Assembly (NCBI GenBank): GCA_900323505.1
Contig: OOIN01000016.1
Location: 124,001-188,000, forward strand
Direction: 5' to 3'
Source: Ustilago trichophora
Taxonomy: Eukaryota > Basidiomycota > Ustilaginomycetes > Ustilaginales > Ustilaginaceae
DNA length: 64,000 bases
Shown: positions 10,165-19,712 of the stretch, piece by piece
Numbering within the stretch: position 1 is the stretch's first letter
Layout: each line of letters opens with the position of its first letter
Notes under the pieces: model-generated
The model's input: the letters and a program-made list of their open reading frames with translations, nothing else
Database searches by the model: none
Told to the model about the DNA's origin: nothing
Position numbers and translations under genes: made by a program

Positions 10165-10490
10165 ACTCGTGCGACAGGGCGAGAGCGTCTGGGCGAGCAG
10201 AGCTCACCCTTCCACGTCGCCCACATCATTATGCCACTAACTTATTTGTCTTATGATTCTTCTTTACTACCATCAACTCTTTACCTTCGCTAGGCCTTGC
10301 CTGGCGATCTATTTTCTTTTTCCCACCCTGTACTCCCTCCCTTTCTTGTCGCTCGCCCTCTGCGCTCGACCAGCTCCTCTACGGCGGGCTGGGAGCCTCA
10401 TTGAGCTTCAGCCCTCACTGGTCTGGCCGCAATCACACTTCCATCATGTCCAAGAGCGATGCTCAGCCGGGATGGGCGTGCGTCAGATGT
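10165..10490 (+). mobile_element. Short non-autonomous derivative of the tyrosine-recombinase element (copy A)
   Basis: Begins with a segment like the 5' end of the element at about 14866 (GGGCGAGAGCGTCTGGGC, then G-C-A-G-A-G-C-T-C). It ends like that element's 3' region (GGCGGGCTGGGAGCCTCA, then GCCGCAATC and GATGCTCAGC). The coding interior is missing. A near-perfect palindrome lies at 10287-10307. Boundaries are approximate. Confidence 0.65.
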
Positions 10491-10950
10491 GCATCTTCTA
10501 GAGTCGAGACTACAAAGCATATGAGGGTGGCACCTTCATAAGCCCCCTGTGGACAGCCCACAAAGCATACTCACCTTATGAAGCCTATTGCGTGATTTTG
10601 GTGAGCTGGAAGCTGTGCCTGGGCCCAAGATGATGTGCGAGACGCTCTGAGATGAAAGCCGGCGTGTAATACTCCTGAGGTTTAATGCTGCCCACGCTGA
10701 GTCTCGTTTTCACCGTCAAATTTCCTGGCCTTCCCCACCAGATGTGCAAGTTACTATAATACTCTCAATAAGGTCTGAAATGACAATAAGCTCTTCATAC
10801 CTTGCACTTCTTTACACATTACATTTCAATCGCTTTGTCCATACTGTACTAGCAACAGCCAAATGAGAAGCTGTGCTTAGTGAGCCACAGAGCACAATCT
10901 CAGCAGAGGGCGCCTTTGCTGGGAATTTAATACGGTGCACGCCGCTACAA

Positions 10951-10959
10951 TATTTAAAG
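10951..10959 (+). promoter_or_regulatory. TATA-like box
   Basis: TATTTAAAG about 150 bp before the ATG at 11107. Confidence 0.4.
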
Positions 10960-11106
10960 CAGCCAGTTGAGCCAGCCTCTCCGCCTTCAACATCCATTCT
11001 TCATCATCTGCCTTTGATCTAAAGGGGGATAGTTTCCACTCTAGACCACGCGCAAGTTCTTTTTACCAAACTACTCTCCGAAAGTATCGTGTTTCCCCTA
11101 TCCCTC

Positions 11107-12198
11107 ATGCCGTGGTTTTCGCGCACAAAGTTGCACCTTGGCTTTATCCTCTTGATGGCAAACGTGCTGGTATTAGCCATGAATGATCCCAATGACCCCA
11201 ATAACGTGCGGTTTCCAGAATGGCATCTCGTCCCCTTCAACGAAAGACCCGTCTTGGGCTTCGATGCTCTACCTGAGCATCAAGTCCCTATTCCCAAAGC
11301 GCTTGTGGATCAGCGTCGAGCCTCGACACAAGATGGTTCAGGAAGTTCCAGCTCCGAACCCCAGCCTATCGGAAGCGAATCATCGTCTGGGAAAGAAGAA
11401 AGAGACCCGAATGATTGGCCCAGCAGACTATATCCCAAAGCAGTAGCGCAGGACGAAGCTGGCACCAGCAGCAGTAGAAGCGTGCCAACCATTCAGGATC
11501 GCCTCGATATTCCACTGCTCTCTCTACAACCCGATTCTCGCACGTTCAGGAGCGTCGAATACCCGCTCTGGTCACCAGATCTTGAACACCTTTATTCAGA
11601 CGATGGCTCGGAGCCTGCTGACTTTATCAAGCAAAGTCCAAGAGCTAGTGCGTCCAAGAGGAAGTTCTATCTCGAAGTCAAGCCAGTAAGGTACTATCCG
11701 GAACCAAAGCTCTTGACTGCTGTGCAAAACGCGCTCTTAGAGAAGCTGCGCTCTCTGAGTATCGGTCTTGGTAATCCTAATCCTCTGAACGAACAGTTTT
11801 ACCACGGGACATGGCTTTTACCCCCTCTCGAAATGACAGAGAAGGGCCTAAACATGCCTCATGGGGTGCTTAACTCAGCTCTTGCAACTGTAGTTGAGAC
11901 GCGTTTCCGCAACCCAAACCCCAGTGAAGCAGCTCTACTTTACAGGCTAGACGTCAAGGTAGAAGGGAAAGATAGGCACATTCTTGCTGCTACAGCCCTC
12001 CCTAGTGTTCATGCAGATATGGGTCCCGTTGTTGGCGGAGCAAGCGGTAGTCACCTATGGCTGTTTTACGAGTCCAGGACAGTTCCAGCAGAACGCAAAA
12101 ACGCGTTGGCCGTCCTTGGAGGCATGTTTCTGCCTTCCGAAGCGAGAAAGAAGTTTCTGCAGACCAATCTTTTGTCTATCGTTACTCGACCCGAATAG
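11107..12198 (+). CDS. Secreted protein, plus-strand array member 1
   Basis: Predicted 363 aa from the ATG at 11107; an upstream in-frame ATG at 11089 adds six residues. Signal peptide about 1-24, then N-D-P-N-D, a short motif ending W-H-L-V-P-F, and a Ser-rich low-complexity region to about 130. The folded half has Y-P-L-W-S-P and H-L-Y-S-D-D (about 152-166), Y-Y-P-E-P (about 196-200), T-W-L-L-P-P-L, L-N-M-P, R-H-I-L (about 290), L-W-L-F-Y-E-S (about 317) and L-A-V-L-G-G-M-F-L-P (about 334-343). It lacks the G-P-x-x-x-G block of its paralogues, making it the most divergent of the eleven. No cysteine. Function unknown. Confidence 0.85.
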   Translation: MPWFSRTKLHLGFILLMANVLVLAMNDPNDPNNVRFPEWHLVPFNERPVLGFDALPEHQVPIPKALVDQRRASTQDGSGSSSSEPQPIGSESSSGKEERDPNDWPSRLYPKAVAQDEAGTSSSRSVPTIQDRLDIPLLSLQPDSRTFRSVEYPLWSPDLEHLYSDDGSEPADFIKQSPRASASKRKFYLEVKPVRYYPEPKLLTAVQNALLEKLRSLSIGLGNPNPLNEQFYHGTWLLPPLEMTEKGLNMPHGVLNSALATVVETRFRNPNPSEAALLYRLDVKVEGKDRHILAATALPSVHADMGPVVGGASGSHLWLFYESRTVPAERKNALAVLGGMFLPSEARKKFLQTNLLSIVTRPE

Positions 12199-12407
12199 GA
12201 AGAAGGGACGGTGGACCAGCTCAAAGGTTACAACGCTTCTTTCTCATGCCAAAGCTTATCTTTTGCCTACCATGTACGTCCCACATCTCATGCTTTTCTA
12301 GTCAAAGATGCGCTTGTACTAGAGTCTATCCAAGAGACTTATTTGCAAGTGCGAACAGGGGAGAAATTCCATCCCGGCTGAGCATCGCTCTCTTAAACAT
12401 ATTGGAA

Positions 12408-12692
12408 ACTGAATGTGATTGCGGCTAGACCAGTGAAGCTTGAAGCTCTGTGGGTTACGCGCGGGCTGGGAGTGCAGAGGGCGAGCGACAAGAACAAAAG
12501 AGGGGGAGAACAGGGTGGTAAAAAGAGTTTCTGGGCTCGCTAGGCAAGGCCTTGCCTAGCGAAAGATAAAGAGATATTGGTACTAAGTCAAGGCGACATA
12601 GCATGAGAAGAAAAACATAGAGAGAGCATGATGAAGTGAGTGACGTCGCGAGCTCTGCGCGCCTAGACGCTCTCGCCCTTCCGCACGAGGCA
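12408..12692 (-). mobile_element. Short non-autonomous element derivative (copy B)
   Basis: Reverse-oriented relative of copy A: on the minus strand it starts GCGGAAGGGCGAGAGCGTCT and ends in the GCCGCAATCACA block at about 12408. It carries a perfect palindrome at 12537-12562. Part of the 3' GGCGGG block is altered. It abuts a plus-oriented 3'-end fragment. Confidence 0.65.
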
Positions 12693-12693
12693 G

Positions 12694-12840
12694 GCCTCCC
12701 ACGGCGGGATGGGAGCCTGAAAGCCTCAAAAACTGGCGCCGCAGTCAATGCGCTTGACATGATTGGTCCCCACTGGCGTCTTACCAATCGACAGGAATGA
12801 CTCGCTGAAAATGCCCTGGTAGACCACCGGCAGACATGTG
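12694..12840 (+). repeat. Direct repeat, unit 1 (element 3'-end fragment)
   Basis: Resembles 13346-13490: both run from CCTCCCACGGCGGG or its variant through GCCGCAGTCAA and GCTTGACATG to CCCCACTGGCGTC and an AATGACTCGC block. The beginning resembles the 3' end of the short elements. Confidence 0.65.
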
Positions 12841-13345
12841 GGAACAGGCACTGGTCCCAATAAAAGACGCAAGCTCAGTGTCAATCAAGCTACTGAAAGT
12901 GTGAGAAAGGGTGGGAAAGCAAAAAAGCTTGGCGAGTGGACACATAGAGAGCGTGGGAGGGAGAAAGTGACTGCTCATTTACATGTAGAGCTGCACCCTG
13001 TCCAATCCTCTACCTCTGAGGCACACGATCGCGGTGGCTATGATGACATGAAGAAAAAGCTTGGCGAGACGGCCAGCTTTGCAAGCGACCCGTGGATTAT
13101 CGTTTTGAAGCTCAAAATCACTGCAAAGGTACCGCTTGGTGTAGATTAAGGCCTGTAATTGAGAGGAGCCTGCCAAGTACGACATACGCAGTGGACAAAA
13201 TATCACACTTGCCCACTCGAAACATGTTCAATATCACCACCTCTTAGCATTCTGAGGGGGACATCCAGGTATTTTCGTGTTACCCACCCTTATGCTTGCT
13301 GTATCTCGCTTGGTTTACATTTAGGCAGCCTGCTCGATAGGATGC

Positions 13346-13490
13346 AGCCCTCCCACGGCGGGCTGGGAGGCTGAGAGCCTCAAAAGCTGCCGCCGCAGTC
13401 AACGTCGCGCTTGACATGCTTCATCCCCACTGGCGTCCTACTCATCCGCAGAAATGACTCGCAGAACATGCCACGGTGGGCCCACCAGCT
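13346..13490 (+). repeat. Direct repeat, unit 2 (element 3'-end fragment)
   Basis: Second copy of the 12694-12840 block, same orientation, with scattered substitutions and small indels; it ends about 55 bp before the TATA box of the next gene. Confidence 0.65.
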
Positions 13491-13544
13491 GAGAATCGTT
13501 TTTGATCAGATCGCTGTAGCAAAAGAGGTTGCTTGAGCTTCCTG

Positions 13545-13551
13545 TATAAAA
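13545..13551 (+). promoter_or_regulatory. TATA box
   Basis: Canonical TATAAAA, about 145 bp before the ATG at 13696. Confidence 0.55.
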
Positions 13552-13695
13552 GTCACGTATGTGCGATGATCGACTCGGCTTTTTAGGACTCGCTCATGAC
13601 TCTTCCAAGCGCATCTTCTGTCTCCTTATTGAAGCTTACACAGATCAACCTTTGCAGACCTCTCAAATTCTGCCGAACTTTAGGCTTTCCAAAAA

Positions 13696-14805
13696 ATGAA
13701 GCATTGCCGCACACTTTTGATCGGCGCCCTTCTCGCCGTCTTGACAGCGCCCGGGACGCGAGCGACGGGTGATGATGGGACACAGGCCCCTCGTAATAAT
13801 CGGCTACCCGTTTGGTGGCAGAGCGAGGAATTCACCCCTCTAGCCACAGAATGGAACGCACCTCCTGCCGAGGTGCTGCATCATGAAAGCAGCTATGGAC
13901 ATTGGCGTCTGCCTGAAATTCCTCCTGGCTCTGTTGGCATCGATAGGCATTTCAATTTGCCGACAAATGCTCAAGTCCGCCGAAAGATGCTCTTATTTGC
14001 CTTCGAACCCATTCTACCGACCCGGCCATGGCACACGATCGGGATGAACGCTGGTTCCAGCCGAGATCTTCCGGGACTGCGAATGCAAATTCCTGCCTTC
14101 TTCCATGGTGATCAAATCATGGGCCCCTATTCGATCGGCGAACCAAACTTTGAGCCAAAGGCATACCCGATCAAGATACCTGTCTTTCGTCATCTGTACG
14201 AATCGATCAATCCTGAGTCGATGGACTTCGAGCTCTTCGCAATGCCTAACCGTGTAAATAGGCAGCACAAGCAACTCGAGACTACGGGAACCCTCTTCTA
14301 TCCCGAGCCCGAAAGGTTGGGCATGATTCAGAATACAATCTGGTCGCATCTCCAGCATTTAAAGCGCGATCCAGTGCTGGTGTTCCCTGACTCACACCTA
14401 TCCGTCTATGAGGGAGAATGGTTATGGCCATCTACCGAGCCTGCATCGCACTTGTTCTCGGCGGATCATGTGAGTCTTCAGATGCCCGCCAACGAGCTCG
14501 AGCGCCTGCGCAGAGTCATCAGCGACTTTCTCAGGGGACATTATGCGAGGAATTCCATCATGTACCATATGACCGTCCAAACGGTAGGTGGTGGGAGGCA
14601 CATTCTGACGATGCAGGTGCCTGCAGAAAGATACTTTCCTGGTCTGAAAACTCCAAACTCAGGCTTGTGGCTTTTTTTCGAGGGACTAAAGTTCAGAGGT
14701 CCTAAGCTGGCATTTCTTGGCGCATCGTTCTTCCCACAAGAGACCAAGGACGCTCTCCTCGAAGCTAAAGCTATCTGGCCGGCCTTCCCAACCCTTGTGT
14801 CTTGA
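13696..14805 (+). CDS. Secreted protein, plus-strand array member 2
   Basis: Predicted 369 aa. Signal peptide about 1-23 (MKHCRTLLIGALLAVLTAPG). The variable N-terminal part runs to about 130. Conserved half: I-P-A-F-F-H-G-D, G-P-Y-S-I-G (143-148), Y-P-I-K-I-P (157-162), F-Y-P-E-P (201-205), I-Q-N-T-I-W-S-H-L (211-219), G-E-W-L-W-P (240-245), L-Q-M-P (261-264), M-Y-H-M-T-V then R-H-I-L (about 289-304), L-W-L-F-F-E-G (324-330) and L-A-F-L-G-A-S-F-F-P (338-347). No cysteine after the signal peptide. The retrotransposon starts about 60 bp after its stop codon. Confidence 0.87.
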   Translation: MKHCRTLLIGALLAVLTAPGTRATGDDGTQAPRNNRLPVWWQSEEFTPLATEWNAPPAEVLHHESSYGHWRLPEIPPGSVGIDRHFNLPTNAQVRRKMLLFAFEPILPTRPWHTIGMNAGSSRDLPGLRMQIPAFFHGDQIMGPYSIGEPNFEPKAYPIKIPVFRHLYESINPESMDFELFAMPNRVNRQHKQLETTGTLFYPEPERLGMIQNTIWSHLQHLKRDPVLVFPDSHLSVYEGEWLWPSTEPASHLFSADHVSLQMPANELERLRRVISDFLRGHYARNSIMYHMTVQTVGGGRHILTMQVPAERYFPGLKTPNSGLWLFFEGLKFRGPKLAFLGASFFPQETKDALLEAKAIWPAFPTLVS

Positions 14806-14969
14806 AGACAGCCCAATTTCTCCCTGAATCCCATGTTCAAGCTAATGTCGTCTGCTTCTCGTGCGGCAGGGCGAGGGCGTCTGGGCAAGCAGAGCTCGCC
14901 TCCCACCTTTCATATGTCTTGTTTCATGTATCTAGGTTTCTTCTCTTCCTCCATCATCTTTCTTGTCGT

Positions 14970-14993
14970 CGCTAGGCTGGTCATCGCCTAGCG
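14970..14993. repeat. Imperfect palindrome in the element 5' region
   Basis: Arms CGCTAGGC and GCCTAGCG around a short loop; about 105 bp into the element. Related palindromes occur in the three short derivatives. Confidence 0.75.
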
Positions 14994-15007
14994 CACGTTT
15001 TTCGCCG

Positions 15008-16438
15008 ATGGAGCTTGCAGCAATCCTAGCAGAGTCTGATTCAACTGCAGCCGTAGTTCCAGGCGCGAGCCAGATTGCAAACTCCTCGCCACTGTCGGTG
15101 GCATCCACTGTCTCGGCACCTGCTGAGAGGCTCATCCCTTGCAGAACCTGCAAGCAACCTCAGCCAACGTCGCAGTTTGTACACCAGCGCTTTCCAAATA
15201 AGACGGTTCTCAATTGCTTCTCTTGTCGTTCTCTCATCACCCCCAATCCAACACCACTCAGCCGCCGTCAAGCAACGCGGGCAGCACCACGCGCAGCCCC
15301 AGTGCCCACTCGCCTGCCAGCAGCTTCTTGCCGGTCGCCACCTGCTCGGTCTGCAGATACGCAGCCGCAGACTCCGCTGCAGCCAGAGCAGCCTATCGTA
15401 GCCACCACCACACATCACTCTGCTGCTTCACAGCCGACAACTACAGTAGCAGCGGTCCAATTGGCACCTGCCCAGCACATTCCAGCTCTGCAAGTGTCGG
15501 CACCACCTCTCCCACAGAGTGTCGAAGCACAGGTACCAGTGGCGGCAGTTACACATGCAGACCTCGCCGAGCTTCGACAGACCTTGCAGGACGATCTCAC
15601 CGATACTCTGCGCAGTCTGTTAGCAGCACATTTTGCAAGCACTGCAGCGCCTGTTCCGTCCCCATCTGTCGCTGCCCCAACCCAACCTCAAGCATTTCAA
15701 CCAGCAGCACCAGCTGCACCTAACCCGTCTGGTGAGTCTCTTGCCAACCTTACCGGTTTCCCTTGGGTGACGCCGGATCTTGCCGACAAAGTCTACAACG
15801 ACACTCTCCCAGCGCAAGAGCTGTATCGCCTTGCCAATCCTGCTTGGCTTCCAGAAGACCCGGAAGAAAACACTGGTTTTACCATCAACGGCATCGTCTT
15901 CGACAAGCCAGCCTCCAGTGTATCAACCAGCCGACAATTTGCCAAAGCATTCCCAACCTTTGCGAGTTTCTGGCGTGTGTGGATTGTGTACATGCAGCTT
16001 CGCACATCAGTTTCTTCGGACAGAGGTCTTGGAATCGCACTCGGTACCTTCCTTCACCACATCTACGAAGTAGAGCAAGTCTTTCCCTGGTCTCGTGTGG
16101 TCGACTACATCCTTACCGTCTGCATCAAGCGTTTTGGACGGAGCTCTTCAGCCGACTGGCTGAACACCGACTCCAACGCTCACTTTGCAAGTTTCCAGGG
16201 CGTGCAAGGCCGTGCAGCATCATCCTCGTCAACACAAAGCTCAAAGCGTCCAGCTCCAAGGGACGACGATCCTCGTCGCAAGCAGCTCTGTTTCTCGTGG
16301 AACAACGGCAAGTGCTCGGGGACCGACAAGCGCCCTTGCATTCGACTTCACCTCTGCAGCAAGTGCAACGGCGCTCATCCGTCCAAGACCTGCCAAGCGG
16401 CGGCAGACTCCAGCTTGGGTGTCAAGAAGCAGGCCTAG
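15008..16438 (+). CDS. Retrotransposon Gag-like protein
   Basis: Predicted 476 aa from the first true ATG at 15008; the frame is open slightly upstream. A C-x2-C ... C-x2-C cluster lies at about 45-73, followed by a long Pro/Ala/Gln/Thr-rich stretch. A conserved central domain runs from T-G-F-P-W-V-T to V-D-Y-I-L. At the C terminus are two putative zinc motifs: C-x7-C-x7-C-x3-H and then C-x2-C-x3-H-x4-C. Nucleic-acid-binding coat function is inferred from position and the terminal zinc knuckle. It overlaps the next frame from 16185, so the RT may be made by frameshifting or a separate start. Confidence 0.7.
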   Translation: MELAAILAESDSTAAVVPGASQIANSSPLSVASTVSAPAERLIPCRTCKQPQPTSQFVHQRFPNKTVLNCFSCRSLITPNPTPLSRRQATRAAPRAAPVPTRLPAASCRSPPARSADTQPQTPLQPEQPIVATTTHHSAASQPTTTVAAVQLAPAQHIPALQVSAPPLPQSVEAQVPVAAVTHADLAELRQTLQDDLTDTLRSLLAAHFASTAAPVPSPSVAAPTQPQAFQPAAPAAPNPSGESLANLTGFPWVTPDLADKVYNDTLPAQELYRLANPAWLPEDPEENTGFTINGIVFDKPASSVSTSRQFAKAFPTFASFWRVWIVYMQLRTSVSSDRGLGIALGTFLHHIYEVEQVFPWSRVVDYILTVCIKRFGRSSSADWLNTDSNAHFASFQGVQGRAASSSSTQSSKRPAPRDDDPRRKQLCFSWNNGKCSGTDKRPCIRLHLCSKCNGAHPSKTCQAAADSSLGVKKQA

Positions 16439-16658
16439 CTTGCCGCCTGGTGAGTCTCAACTTCTCACTCAGCCTCGCTGCACGCCTCACAGTTGCCCAA
16501 GCGGTACTAGTGTGCCCTGGCCCACCACAGTGCTACCTCTAGCCTGGTGTCATCCTCCCCTTCTCTCGTTCTGTCCCGCACGAGCGCTGCTCTTGCATAG
16601 TGACACCTTCACTCGACCCTGGTTTTCTCCAACGGCATCATCAGCTTGGAGGCCCAAG

Positions 16659-18167
16659 ATGGTCCAATCCTCTCCTCTCTCCCTTTCTCTGCCTGCCCAA
16701 GACGGTGGTTCCCCATCCTGGCACGGCCAAGCAGACTCTCATCACGACACGCAGCAGGCCCTTGCAGTTCCCTCGGCTGACCACTGCCTGCGTGCCTTCC
16801 TTGCTCGACAGATTCAGCTCCCACCTGCCCGCCCCAACACAATCATGCCAGCAACGCTCTTTGATTCAAATCAAAAGCCAGCTCGCCATGGCTCCATGCA
16901 AGAGGCTCTACCAGCCTGGAGTCAGGTGCTCGCCTCGTACCCTGATCAGCATGTAGCCAAGAATCTTCTTGGCGCAATCAAGCACGGCGTCTCTGTGGGC
17001 TACTCAGGCCCATTGCAGCAGCACTCACGCTTCGAAAGCGTCAAGAATCTTCCAATGGATCAAGCAGGTCGTCAGCATATTGACGCAGAGATCCAGCTAC
17101 GACTAGAGGAGGGCAGGCTTCAAGAGGTTGATCCACACCAACGACAGCTGGTCTGTTCACCAGTGGGCACGGTACCAAAGCCACGCTCAACCAAACTCCG
17201 CACCATCCACCACCTTTCACACCCACGTCGCCCTCTCCCAGGACAGCTCCCTGCTGTCAACAATGGGATCGCACCAGCCTTCTCTCACATCAAGTATGCC
17301 AGTCTCTTGCCACTCACAGAGTACATTCGAGATAATGTTGGCTGTCTGCTATGGAAGAGTGATCTGGTTGATGCATTCAGACACATTGTTGTCAGCAATG
17401 GTGATGCACGGCTCCTCGGCTTTAAGTTCAACAATCGCTACTTCATCGAGACCAGTCTCACTTTTGGAGGCCGAAGCTCTCCATGGCTCTTCAACCTCTT
17501 CGCAGAGATGGTTCACTGGCTTGTGGCCTCAACAACTCGGCACCAGGTTGATCACTATCTTGACGACTTCTTTGGTGCCGTCCCAGCTGGCGACGACCCA
17601 GGCGGACCACTTCACAGTCTGGCGCTTGTCTGTGCTGCTCTTGGATTGCAACCGTCACCAGCCAAGACCTTCAGCGGTGCCACAAGGCTTGAGGTCCTGG
17701 GGATCGAATTTGACACAATACAGCAAACGGTGGGCATCACACCTGAACGCAAGGAGCGGATCTTGATGGCTCTTGATCATTTGTTGGCGTGCCAATCAGC
17801 AACACTCTTGGACTGGCAGCGCATCGCTGGTCTCCTCCAATTTGTGTCGCAAGTCATCCCTCATGCCAAGGCGTACCTTAGGCGGCTCTATGATGCCGTT
17901 AGGCAAGCACACCAGCATCCTCAGCAGCGGCGGCGGCTACCAGGCCCGCAGTGGCTGAGCTTCGCTGGTGGCGCTCAATGTTATCCAGCTGGCCTGGTCT
18001 CACACTGTTACAACCATCCCTGCTGGTGGTTAAGCATATCTGGACTGATGCCTCAAAGCGAGCATACGGCGGACATCTGGGAACTATGGACAATCCAAGC
18101 TCTGTGTTCTCAAAAGAGGTTAGCCGTCGGCATCGGTCAAAAGATATCCGGTCCCTGGAGGCGTTAG
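16659..18167 (+). CDS. Retrotransposon reverse transcriptase (frame broken before RNase H)
   Basis: The frame is open from 16185; 16659 is the first ATG in it. RT blocks: F-E-S-V-K-N-L-P near the start, S-D-L-V-D-A-F-R-H (first catalytic Asp), [10 protein letters not shown], and Y-L-D-D-F at 17556-17570 (the Y-x-D-D active site). Then L-E-V-L-G-I-E-F-D and a thumb-like helix. Homology stops near 17940; the residues after that to 18167 are out-of-frame sequence. The RNase H domain continues in another frame from about 17951. Confidence 0.75.
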   Translation: MVQSSPLSLSLPAQDGGSPSWHGQADSHHDTQQALAVPSADHCLRAFLARQIQLPPARPNTIMPATLFDSNQKPARHGSMQEALPAWSQVLASYPDQHVAKNLLGAIKHGVSVGYSGPLQQHSRFESVKNLPMDQAGRQHIDAEIQLRLEEGRLQEVDPHQRQLVCSPVGTVPKPRSTKLRTIHHLSHPRRPLPGQLPAVNNGIAPAFSHIKYASLLPLTEYIRDNVGCLLWKSDLVDAFRHIVVSNGDARLLGFKFNNRYFIETSLTFGGRSSPWLFNLFAEMVHWLVASTTRHQVDHYLDDFFGAVPAGDDPGGPLHSLALVCAALGLQPSPAKTFSGATRLEVLGIEFDTIQQTVGITPERKERILMALDHLLACQSATLLDWQRIAGLLQFVSQVIPHAKAYLRRLYDAVRQAHQHPQQRRRLPGPQWLSFAGGAQCYPAGLVSHCYNHPCWWLSISGLMPQSEHTADIWELWTIQALCSQKRLAVGIGQKISGPWRR

Positions 18168-18416
18168 CCGTCTTGGAGGCTTTGCGCATCTTCAGCAAGA
18201 TGTGGTCCGGCCCTTGTTTTGTGGTGTTGCACGTAGACAACACCAACGTGGAGCAAGGCCTTCGATCTGGCCGCTCAAGGGATCCATTGACGCAGACATT
18301 GCTTCGAGCCATCTTCGAACTTTGTTTCACGCAGCAGATCACCATCCAGCCGCAGCGAGTAACGTCGGTTGACAATCGTCTTGCTGATCTCTTATCACGT
18401 CGCCAGTTCTCAAACA
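17951..18416 (+). pseudogene. RNase H domain of the retrotransposon, displaced frame
   Basis: Begins E-L-R-W-W-R, then [12 protein letters not shown] (first Asp), E-A-L-A-V-L-E-A-L (Glu), H-V-D-N-T-N-V (second Asp) and [11 protein letters not shown], the usual RNase H order in DIRS-type polyproteins. It is shifted relative to the RT frame near 17925-17950, next to a CAG/CGG-rich run. The frame stays open to 19681, but the later part is a shadow of the recombinase. Confidence 0.7.
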
Positions 18417-18531
18417 TCAAAACGCAGTTCCCAAAAGCACACGGCTTGCTCTTCCGCCACCAGGTCGCCGTATCCAGCACACCAGCCCACCACCCGACTT
18501 TGTCGCAGCCTCAGGGTGCTCTGCAGCAGCA

Positions 18532-19515
18532 GCCAGGCTCATCTGGCATGGCCTTGCAGCCTCAACCCGTAGCAGAGGCGCAGATTCGGTCAACCGCTAC
18601 CAAACCTTCATCCTTCGCCGCTTTGGACCCAACCGCCAAGCCCTTCCAGCCTCAGGTCTCCTTCTCCTGGAATGGGTCGCAGATATGGCCAGCACACGGT
18701 CCTATCACAGCATCAAGCACGAGCTTCACGCATTGCAGTCGTGGCACGTCGACCTCGGATTCGACAACAGTGGTTTTGCCTGCGGCCGTCTGGAGCGGGC
18801 AATCCGAGGTGTCAAGCGGATCTACGGTCTCAAACCAGCGAAGGCAAAGCTGCCCATCACCCTGCCACTCCTTCGAGCCATCTTGCAAGAGCTCAAATCA
18901 ATCAACTCGCTCAGTGCATGGAACCGGCAGGTCGTCTCAGCGGCCTTTGCCGTATCCTTTGCTTGCTTTCTTCGATGCGGCGAAGTCACCTGGACTAGCT
19001 TTGACCACTCCGTCACCACAGTTGGTGCAGTCACGTGGTACGAGGACTATGCCATTCTCATTCTTCCAGCATCAAAGACGGACCCCTTCAGGCTTGGTGC
19101 CCCGCTTGTTGTGCCAAAAGTTGGCGGAATTGAGTGTCCCTATGCGTCACTCAAAGCAATCTGCTCAGCGCAGCGCCCAGCAGCAGCCCCAGTCTTTGCA
19201 ATCAACGATGGATTCCAGCCGCTCACTCGCACATTCTTCCTCAGCATCCTGCGCTTGGCCTTGGAACGGCTTGGACTCCAGCCGTCAGAGTACGCCGGTC
19301 ATTCATTTCGAAGAGGAGCGGCAACTTGGGCAGCCTCAGCTGGTGTGGACAGCAGCACCATTCAGCTGCTTGGACGCTGGTCGTCTGACTGCTATCGACG
19401 CTATATCGACCGTTCAGCACTGGAGCGCCGCTCAATGGTTGCCTCAGCCCTCTTCTCAGTACGTGAGGGGCCGCTGGTCCCTTCCAGCCTCTCTTGGAGA
19501 GATCCGGTGCTCTGA
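18532..19515 (+). CDS. Tyrosine recombinase of the retrotransposon
   Basis: The recognisable domain starts near 18532 without an ATG; an internal ATG is at 18685. The N-terminal helical domain includes V-N-R-Y-Q-T-F and [12 protein letters not shown]. Catalytic region: L-R-C-G-E-V-T (first Arg), [10 protein letters not shown] (H-x-x-R), L-G-R-W (Trp), and the nucleophilic Tyr in C-Y-R-R-Y-I. All core residues are present, so this domain looks intact even though RT-RNase H is broken. It would catalyse integration of a circular DNA intermediate. Expression probably depends on overlap with the upstream frame. Confidence 0.8.
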   Translation, partial: ARLIWHGLAASTRSRGADSVNRYQTFILRRFGPNRQALPASGLLLLEWVADMASTRSYHSIKHELHALQSWHVDLGFDNSGFACGRLERAIRGVKRIYGLKPAKAKLPITLPLLRAILQELKSINSLSAWNRQVVSAAFAVSFACFLRCGEVTWTSFDHSVTTVGAVTWYEDYAILILPASKTDPFRLGAPLVVPKVGGIECPYASLKAICSAQRPAAAPVFAINDGFQPLTRTFFLSILRLALERLGLQPSEYAGHSFRRGAATWAASAGVDSSTIQLLGRWSSDCYRRYIDRSALERRSMVASALFSVREGPLVPSSLSWRDPVL

Positions 19516-19712
19516 TGGCGGTCAGCTTGCCAATGGCTCCTCTGACCCAGGTGCAGCAACCGTTCTCAGCTGCGCTGACGCTGCTGCCTTCTCTGGCGGG
19601 CAGGGAGCCTCACCGAGCTCTTTGGTCTCACCACAGGCCTCAGCCGCAATCAAATCGTTCTCACATGCATGCAGCGAGTGATGCTCAGCTGGGACTCAAT
19701 TGTGTCGCTCAT

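Larger units (their letters stand above)
9490..11106. other. Divergent junction between the two arrays
   Basis: About 1.6 kb between the minus-strand array and the plus-strand array. It contains TATA-like boxes at both ends and a short transposon-derived element at 10165-10490. ORFs in between have no supporting features. Confidence 0.55.
12199..13695. other. Intergenic with transposon debris
   Basis: Contains derivative copy B (minus), two related 3'-end fragments (12694-12840 and 13346-13490) and a TATA box for the next gene. No coding region is supported. Confidence 0.55.
14866..19712 (+). mobile_element. DIRS/Ngaro-type tyrosine-recombinase retrotransposon
   Basis: About 4.8 kb with gag-like, reverse transcriptase, RNase H and tyrosine recombinase regions in that order, the arrangement of YR retrotransposons. 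No integrase of the DDE type and no long terminal repeats were seen. I saw no methyltransferase domain, which would favour Ngaro-like over DIRS1-like, but this is not certain. The RT and RNase H regions lie in different frames, so the copy is probably inactive. The ends are inferred from similarity to short derivatives at 10165, 12408 and 31690. Confidence 0.8.

Noticed and set aside
15214..15723. 169-codon ORF inside the retrotransposon
   Set aside because: Frame shadow of the Gag-like ORF in Pro/Ala/Thr-rich sequence.
18417..19681. Long frame continuing after the RNase H domain
   Set aside because: After about 18416 it is a Ser/Gln-rich shadow of the tyrosine recombinase frame, with no motifs of its own.
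14866..19712. Crypton or LTR retrotransposon
   Set aside because: Cryptons lack reverse transcriptase; LTR elements carry a DDE integrase and long terminal repeats, neither of which was seen.
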